From: Treponema sp.
GTDB taxonomy: Bacteria; Spirochaetota; Spirochaetia; Treponematales; Breznakiellaceae
Length of the DNA: 9,878 nucleotides
Assembly: GCA_031276615.1 (NCBI GenBank)
Contig: JAISND010000081.1
Span: 1 to 9,878 of the forward strand
Direction: 5' to 3'
Part shown: one piece after another, positions 6,334-9,878 of the stretch
Layout: every line of letters starts with the position of its first letter
Position numbering within the stretch: position 1 is the stretch's first letter
Notes under the pieces: generated by a model
Database searches by the model: none
What the model was told of the DNA's origin: nothing
The model's input: the letters and a program-made list of their open reading frames with translations, nothing else
Translations under genes and position numbers: made by a program

Positions 6334-8175
6334 TTACTTTTTCCCGAAAAGGCCCAGCAGCTTGCCGAAAAGACCCGGCTTTTTCGCGGGGCTGCCCGGT
6401 TCGGCACTCTTGCCGGCGGGCGCCGCGTCCTGGCTTTGTCCCGCCTGCCCGCCTGTCTGGGGCGCGTTTTGCCTGCCCTGTCCGCCGCCCTGCCGCTTCC
6501 GGCCGCCGGACGCCGTCCGCTGCCTTTTGCGCCCGCCGCCGGCCGGACTCTCCTGCCCCTCCCGCCGGGGCCGTCCCCCGGGCGGACCGGACAGGCCCCC
6601 GGACGGGTTCTGTTCCTCCCGCTGCTCCCGCCGGGACGGCTCCCTCCGCTTTCCGCGGCCGGGGGCTTCCGCTGAACCCGGCCGGCGGCTTTCACCGGCC
6701 GCGGCCTTACCCGAATCCCTGCCGGAATCGTACTTTTGCCGGTAATAGGCCATCCGATCGTTAAAGGGCAGATGGGAAAGATCCTGTTGGGGAATGCCCG
6801 GTTCCCCCGCGCCGGCCCTGTCCCGGCGGCCGCCGGTATCCGCTCCGCGGCCTTTTTCCCCGCGCCGCTCCCCGGAACGCTCGTGACGGCTGCCGCGGCC
6901 CTGTTCCCCGTGACGGGATTCCCGCGTCCGGCTGCCGCGCCCGCCCCTGGCTTCCCGGCCTCCGGAACCGTCGCGCGGGCGGCGTTCCTCGCGGGAAGCC
7001 TCGTAGAATTCGGTACGTATCCGCATGCCGGCGCTCCTGTCATCCACCTGGAGTTCGGACACGGCAATTTCCGAAGGTATCTTCTTGCCGATGTACCTTT
7101 CAATGGCCGGAAGTTCATAAACGTCCTGTTCGCTTGCCAGGGTGATGGCCTTGCCCGTTTTGCCCGCCCGCGCGGTACGGCCGATCCGGTGCACGTAGTT
7201 TTCAGCTTCAACGGGTAAATCGTAATTTACCACCATGGCGAGCGCTTCAATGTCCAGACCCCGGGCGGCAACATCGGTGGCGACCAGGTATTTGATTTTT
7301 CCGGCTTTTACATCCTCAATTACCTTGAGCCGCCTTGACTGGGGAAGATCGCCGATGATGAATTCACATTCATAACCGTTCATGGACAGCCGCTTGGCCA
7401 CAATTTCGGTGTAACGCTTGGTATTGCAGAAGATGATGGCGCTTTCCGGCTTTTCCCTCTCCAGAATCCCCAGGAGGAGCTTCATCTTCTCCGCGGAGGG
7501 AACATGGTAGAGCACCTGATCCACCTCATCCACGGTAACGGTTTCCGGCTCAATCTCGATTTCAAGGGGGTTTTTGGTGTATTCCCAGGCAAGGTTTTTT
7601 ACCCAGGCGTTGAGGGTGGCGCTGAAAAGCATGGTCTGGCGCCGGTCGGCGGGAGGCACCACCCTGATGAGCTTGCGCAGGTCGGGATAAAAACCCATGT
7701 CGAACATCCGGTCGGCCTCGTCCAGTACCAGAAAGGCGATGTCCATGAGGTTCATGTAACCGGATTTGTTGAGATCCAGGACGCGGCCGGGGGTTCCCAC
7801 AAGGATTTGAACGTTTTCCCGGAGCATTTTCTGCTGCTGGGTATAGCCGACGCCGCCGTAAAAACTGCCGATTTTGAAGGGGAGGTATTTGGCAAGAAGT
7901 TTTGCTTCCTCCTCGACCTGTACCGCGAGTTCCCGCGTGGGAACCATGATAATCGCCTTTTTGCCGGTTAGAACTTCTTCGGTGAGGAGCCGCTGAAAAA
8001 TGACGATGAGAAAAGCCGCGGTTTTGCCGGTTCCGGTTTGGGATTGCACATAGAGGTCCTGGCCCCGGAAGGCGTTGGTCAACACCTGTTCCTGAACGGG
8101 CATACAGGTGACGTAGGGGGCTTCGGCAATGCCCCGCTGCAGATCCGGATGCAGATTTAAATCTTTAAATTCCAT
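6334..8175 (-). CDS. DEAD-box ATP-dependent RNA helicase with long Arg/Gly-rich tail
   Basis: Starting at the ATG at 8175 the protein has 613 residues; an upstream ATG in the same frame (8298) adds 41 residues with no helicase homology. The core (1-370) shows every DEAD-box motif: Q-motif with P26 and Q28, motif I S-Q-T-G-T-G-K-T (45-52), P-T-R-E-L (79-83), G-T-P-G-R (127-131), D-E-A-D (152-155), S-A-T (185-187), I-I-F-C-N-T-K (247-253), A-T-D-V-A-A-R-G-L-D-I (299-309) and H-R-I-G-R-T (329-334). It should unwind RNA in ribosome assembly or mRNA turnover. Residues about 394-598 are a basic, Gly/Arg/Gln-rich, probably disordered tail, interrupted by L-P-F-N-D-R-M-A-Y-Y-R-Q-K-Y (469-482). The end, G-L-F-G-K-L-L-G-L-F-G-K-K, is amphipathic. 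The tail DNA is much more GC-rich than the core, which creates long spurious frames on both strands. No Shine-Dalgarno precedes the start. Confidence 0.95.
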   Translation of the reverse strand: MEFKDLNLHPDLQRGIAEAPYVTCMPVQEQVLTNAFRGQDLYVQSQTGTGKTAAFLIVIFQRLLTEEVLTGKKAIIMVPTRELAVQVEEEAKLLAKYLPFKIGSFYGGVGYTQQQKMLRENVQILVGTPGRVLDLNKSGYMNLMDIAFLVLDEADRMFDMGFYPDLRKLIRVVPPADRRQTMLFSATLNAWVKNLAWEYTKNPLEIEIEPETVTVDEVDQVLYHVPSAEKMKLLLGILEREKPESAIIFCNTKRYTEIVAKRLSMNGYECEFIIGDLPQSRRLKVIEDVKAGKIKYLVATDVAARGLDIEALAMVVNYDLPVEAENYVHRIGRTARAGKTGKAITLASEQDVYELPAIERYIGKKIPSEIAVSELQVDDRSAGMRIRTEFYEASREERRPRDGSGGREARGGRGSRTRESRHGEQGRGSRHERSGERRGEKGRGADTGGRRDRAGAGEPGIPQQDLSHLPFNDRMAYYRQKYDSGRDSGKAAAGESRRPGSAEAPGRGKRREPSRREQREEQNPSGGLSGPPGGRPRREGQESPAGGGRKRQRTASGGRKRQGGGQGRQNAPQTGGQAGQSQDAAPAGKSAEPGSPAKKPGLFGKLLGLFGKK

Positions 8176-8178
8176 TTT

Positions 8179-8190
8179 AGTATAAATATA
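8179..8190 (-). promoter_or_regulatory. TATATT promoter element directly before the helicase start
   Basis: The minus strand reads TATATTTATACTAAAATG ending in the start codon at 8175. TATATT (8185-8190) is nine bases from the ATG, predicting a leader of only about three bases and no ribosome site. The -35 is weak (TATTCA at 8208-8213, 17-bp spacer). TATACT (8179-8184) lies too close to the ATG to serve this start. Confidence 0.5.
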
Positions 8191-8269
8191 CCAAATTTTT
8201 GAGAAAATGAATAGCGGCTGCCGGGGCAGGGTGAGCATATTTATCTGCACTTGCCTTGGGGTACGCGTG

Positions 8270-8299
8270 TTGTTTTCGTCCGTGCGGCCGTGGTACACT
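8270..8299 (+). promoter_or_regulatory. Candidate promoter of the phase-variable lipoprotein gene
   Basis: TTGTTT (8270-8275) and TACACT (8294-8299) make a sigma-70-like pair with an 18-bp spacer. Transcription would start near 8306 and give a leader of about 58 bases. The -10 lies within the left arm of the inverted repeat at 8286-8335, so a protein binding that repeat would affect initiation. Confidence 0.5.
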
Positions 8300-8335
8300 G
8301 ACCCGTCCGCCTGTGCGGTTCAGTATACCGCGGCC
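8286..8335. promoter_or_regulatory. Strong nested inverted repeat upstream of the lipoprotein gene
   Basis: Arms 8286-8301 and 8320-8335 pair over 16 positions with 14 Watson-Crick pairs, one G-T and one mismatch. The 18-base loop contains a second stem, CCGC (8307-8310) with GCGG (8315-8318). The element ends 16 bases before the Shine-Dalgarno. It could be an operator with two half-sites, a cruciform, or an RNA hairpin if transcription starts further upstream. There is no T-run, so it is not a normal terminator. Confidence 0.6.
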
Positions 8336-8351
8336 GGAGCGCCGCCTTGCG

Positions 8352-8357
8352 AAGGAG
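8352..8357 (+). promoter_or_regulatory. Shine-Dalgarno fixing the lipoprotein start upstream of the C-tract
   Basis: AAGGAG is followed by six T and then the ATG at 8364, which is ideal spacing. No other start with a ribosome site exists between here and the repeat domain, so this site forces translation through the C-tract. Confidence 0.85.
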
Positions 8358-8363
8358 TTTTTT

Positions 8364-9583
8364 ATGAACAGTTTTCTTGACAAAGTACGAAGCCATACTG
8401 TATCATTTACCCCCCCCCCCCCCCCCATCGTATTTTAACTAATTTTCTTTTTTTCCCCCTTATCCTTTTAATCCTCCTGGCCACGGCCTGCCCCACGGAA
8501 TCGGACACGGACTCCGGTCAGGAGGATGACGGCACGGTGGTCTATGTCGCCGGATTCTACGCGCAGGGAGAGGAATCTTATCCCTGTTACTGGAACAACG
8601 GAACCCTGACGCCCCTCGAATCCGGAGGGATCAAAGGGCAAGCCGGGCGCATTGCCGTATCGGGCGGAAAGGTCTATATGGCCGGGTTCCACGGACCCTC
8701 CGGGAATCATAGACCCTGCTACTGGATCGGCACGGAAAAACATGACCTTTTTACCAGCGCGGAAGCGGACAGTATTAACAGTACAGCCGAGGACATTGCC
8801 GTATCGGGCGGAAAGGTCTATGTCGCGGGGCAGTATATGGACGGCGGTCACTGGCAGCCCTGTTACTGGCTTGTCGAGGGGGGCGCCGCAGTCCGCAAGC
8901 CCCTCGGCCTCCCCGGGGGCGGCATATCAGGCACAGCCTGGGCCGCAGCCGTGTCCGGCAGCGCCGTCTATATCGCGGGGCAGTACAGGGACAGCGGTAA
9001 CGAGCAGAAGCCCTGTTACTGGACCGTCCAGGGAGGAACCAATACCACCCATGCCCTCGGCCTCCCCGGGGGCGGCATATCAGGCACAGCCAGGGCCGCA
9101 GCCGTGTCCGGCGGCGTTGTCTATATCGCGGGGGCGTACAGGGACAGCGGCGCTAACTCGAAGCCCTGTTACTGGACCGTCCAGGGAGGGACCAATACCG
9201 CCCATGCCCTCAGCCTCCCTTCCGGCGCCACGGATGGCGTAATTTTGGCCCTGGCCGTGTCCGGTTCCTCCGTCCATGCCGCGGGGGATTCTATAAAAGA
9301 CGGCAAAGAGAATCCCTGTTACTGGACAATCGACGGGGAAGAAAATACGGTCTCCGGCCTTACCGTTCCCGAAGGATTCCCGCGGGGCGGAGCCTACGGC
9401 ATTGCCGTATCCTCCGGGGGGAACGTCTATATCTCGGGGTTTGGTCTTGATGAACCCGAGGAGGATAAATACATCTATGCGCCCTGTTACTGGAAAGACG
9501 GAACCCTGGTCGAGCTCGACCTTGGCAGCAGTTCGTCCGGCGGAGCCGGCGCCGCTGGCATTGCCGTTGAGGACGCGCCCTGA
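8364..9583 (+). CDS. Phase-variable lipoprotein with seven PCYW repeats (frame broken at 17-C tract)
   Basis: Translation from the ATG at 8364 gives M-N-S-F-L-D-K-V-R-S-H-T-V-S-F-T, then prolines from the C-tract at 8410-8426. As written, with 17 C, it stops at 8436-8438 after 24 residues. With one extra C (or two fewer) the frame joins one that is open from there to the TGA at 9581-9583, giving 406 residues. In that form residues about 24-43 are a hydrophobic segment ending L-L-A-T-A-C, a plausible lipobox with Cys43, followed by an acidic linker rich in Asp/Glu/Ser/Thr. Residues about 59-406 hold seven repeats of about 48-53 residues, each with V-Y-x-A-G, one P-C-Y-W and an I-A-V-S-G-type strand, consistent with a seven-bladed beta-propeller anchored by lipid. 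Ligand unknown. The n-region before the hydrophobic core is unusually long. The gene stands alone, divergent from the helicase. Phase variation is favoured; recent decay or a sequencing error remain possible. Confidence 0.8.
8410..8426 (+). repeat. Run of 17 C, candidate slipped-strand switch
   Basis: Seventeen consecutive C lie 46 bases after the A of the ATG. Lengths 15, 18 and 21 put the ATG in frame with the seven-repeat protein. Length 17 stops at 8436 and length 16 stops a few codons later. Seven T (8448-8454) followed by five C (8455-8459) just downstream are lesser slippage sites. Confidence 0.9.
8903..9208 (+). repeat. Two near-identical 153-bp tandem repeats within the propeller gene
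   Basis: 8903-9055 and 9056-9208 differ at about 16 of 153 positions by eye; the first 36 bases are identical. A diverged copy continues in the same register from 9209. The period is 51 codons, one predicted blade. Other repeats in the gene have periods of 144-159 bp and are diverged at DNA level. Confidence 0.9.
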
Positions 9584-9607
9584 GGCAATCCGCCTTTAGC
9601 GGGTTCC

Positions 9608-9640
9608 GGTAAATACCCCCGGCTTTACCGGGGATTTCCC
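9608..9640 (+). terminator. Hairpin after the lipoprotein gene, probable terminator
   Basis: CCCCGG (9617-9622) and CCGGGG (9628-9633) form a perfect six-pair stem with a five-base loop. AAAT (9611-9614) and ATTT (9634-9637) extend it across a two-base bulge. It begins 24 bases after the stop codon. The T-run is only three long, so termination may be inefficient or may need the following palindromes. Confidence 0.5.
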
Positions 9641-9660
9641 TGTACAGGGCGCCTGGCGCC
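9638..9660. repeat. Consecutive palindromes
   Basis: CCCTGTACAGGG (9638-9649) is a perfect 12-bp palindrome. It overlaps GGCGCCTGGCGCC (9648-9660), two GGCGCC palindromes around one T. They directly follow the hairpin at 9608-9640. Confidence 0.6.
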
Positions 9661-9705
9661 ATAGGCGTTTACTTAAAAATAAACAAGTTTTACCACGGGG
9701 CGCAG

Positions 9706-9797
9706 GGGCCTGGCGGGAGCTAGACGGTCGTGGCCTGCTTGGGCGCCCACTTGGGCGTGGCGTTTTTTTTCACCCGCCGTGCGCCCCCGCCAGGCCC
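9706..9797. repeat. Perfect 12-bp inverted repeat with nested stems
   Basis: GGGCCTGGCGGG (9706-9717) and CCCGCCAGGCCC (9786-9797) are exact inverted copies 68 bp apart. Inside, GGGCGC (9741-9746) can pair with GCGCCC (9781-9786), and a loop holds eight T (9763-9770). The second copy of the GACGGTCGTGGC motif (9723-9734) sits on the left side as a large bulge. GGCCTG occurs twice on the left (9707-9712 and 9732-9737) and both copies can pair with CAGGCC (9791-9796), so two folds compete. It may be a structured RNA or a repeated intergenic element; no known family is recognised. Confidence 0.5.
9719..9736 (+). repeat. Intergenic motif copy 2 (first copy at 4534-4551)
   Basis: GCTAGACGGTCGTGGCCT matches the copy in the HAD/ABC-F intergenic region at 16 of 18 positions, including an exact 12-base core. 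It lies within the inverted repeat at 9706-9797. Confidence 0.45.
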
Positions 9798-9816
9798 GCC
9801 GTGCACGACTCTGGAA

Positions 9817-9868
9817 GTCCCCGCCGGAGCAGACTTTGCGCTGGAAGCTCACGCGCTTTTGCGGGGAC
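9817..9868. repeat. Inverted repeat at the right end of the window
   Basis: GTCCCCGC (9817-9824) and GCGGGGAC (9861-9868) are exact inverted copies separated by 36 bases. CTGGAAG occurs twice, 30 bases apart (9811 and 9841). I see no coding frame here. It belongs to the 295-bp stretch after the lipoprotein gene, which otherwise holds only the structures listed and an AT-rich patch at 9667-9694. Confidence 0.45.
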
Positions 9869-9878
9869 GAATCGCGAA

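Noticed and set aside
6243..7211. Long second minus-strand frame (322 codons) inside the helicase tail
   Set aside because: It overlaps the helicase tail, is Arg/Gly/Pro-rich without any motif, and arises from the very high GC content that removes stops in all frames.
8176..8298. 41-residue N-terminal extension of the helicase
   Set aside because: No helicase homology and no ribosome site; family members start at M-E-F-K-D-L-like sequences.
8256..8438. 60-codon plus-strand frame ending after the C-tract
   Set aside because: Only its last 24 codons follow a real start (8364). They are the OFF-state product of the lipoprotein gene; the upstream part crosses the promoter hairpin.
8537..9583. 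Independent gene starting at the GTG at 8537
   Set aside because: There is no ribosome site, and this start would remove the signal and Cys encoded just upstream in the same frame. The ATG at 8364 with AAGGAG explains the gene better through the C-tract.
9661..9878. Gene entering from the right edge
   Set aside because: I found no frame with a ribosome site or recognisable protein; the stretch is dominated by inverted repeats.

Overview
The window reads as a chromosomal segment of a GC-rich spirochaete, most likely a Treponema-like gut species. This is inferred from spirochaete-style lipoproteins, a FecR/OmpA/beta-barrel envelope cluster and AT-rich TATATT promoters in GC-rich DNA. No phylogenetic marker was tested. 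There is no tRNA, rRNA, CRISPR array, transposase or integrase.

Region 1 (1-3449, minus strand) is a tight four-gene envelope operon. In transcription order it encodes an OmpA-family protein (2409-3449), a secreted probable outer-membrane beta-barrel (1182-2390), a secreted FecR-domain protein (512-1165) and a lipoprotein that runs off the left edge (1-501). Gaps are 18, 16 and 10 bp, and each downstream gene has its own Shine-Dalgarno. The products span lipid-anchored, periplasmic and outer-membrane locations, so a shared envelope task is plausible but unidentified.

Region 2 (3450-4467): a divergent promoter region leads to a HAD-IIA (NagD-like) phosphatase on the plus strand. A convergent intergenic region of 102 bp (4468-4569) holds a hairpin.

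Region 3 (4570-8175, minus strand) holds a DEAD-box RNA helicase with a long basic Arg/Gly tail, followed by a YbiT-type ABC-F ATPase. Both are expected to act on RNA or ribosomes.

Region 4 (8176-9583, plus strand) is the most interesting part. A promoter and a strong nested inverted repeat precede a perfectly placed AAGGAG and an ATG at 8364. Only 46 bases into the gene lies a run of 17 C. As written the frame is broken (24-residue peptide). With 15, 18 or 21 C the same ATG reads through a hydrophobic lipoprotein signal ending in Cys and into a 406-residue protein with seven PCYW repeats, probably a seven-bladed beta-propeller. This looks like a slipped-strand ON/OFF switch of a lipoprotein, seen here in the OFF state, though a homopolymer sequencing error must be excluded.

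Region 5 (9584-9878) has no gene that I can see, but it is crowded with inverted repeats. One 12-bp perfect pair encloses a short motif that also occurs in the 4468-4569 intergenic region.
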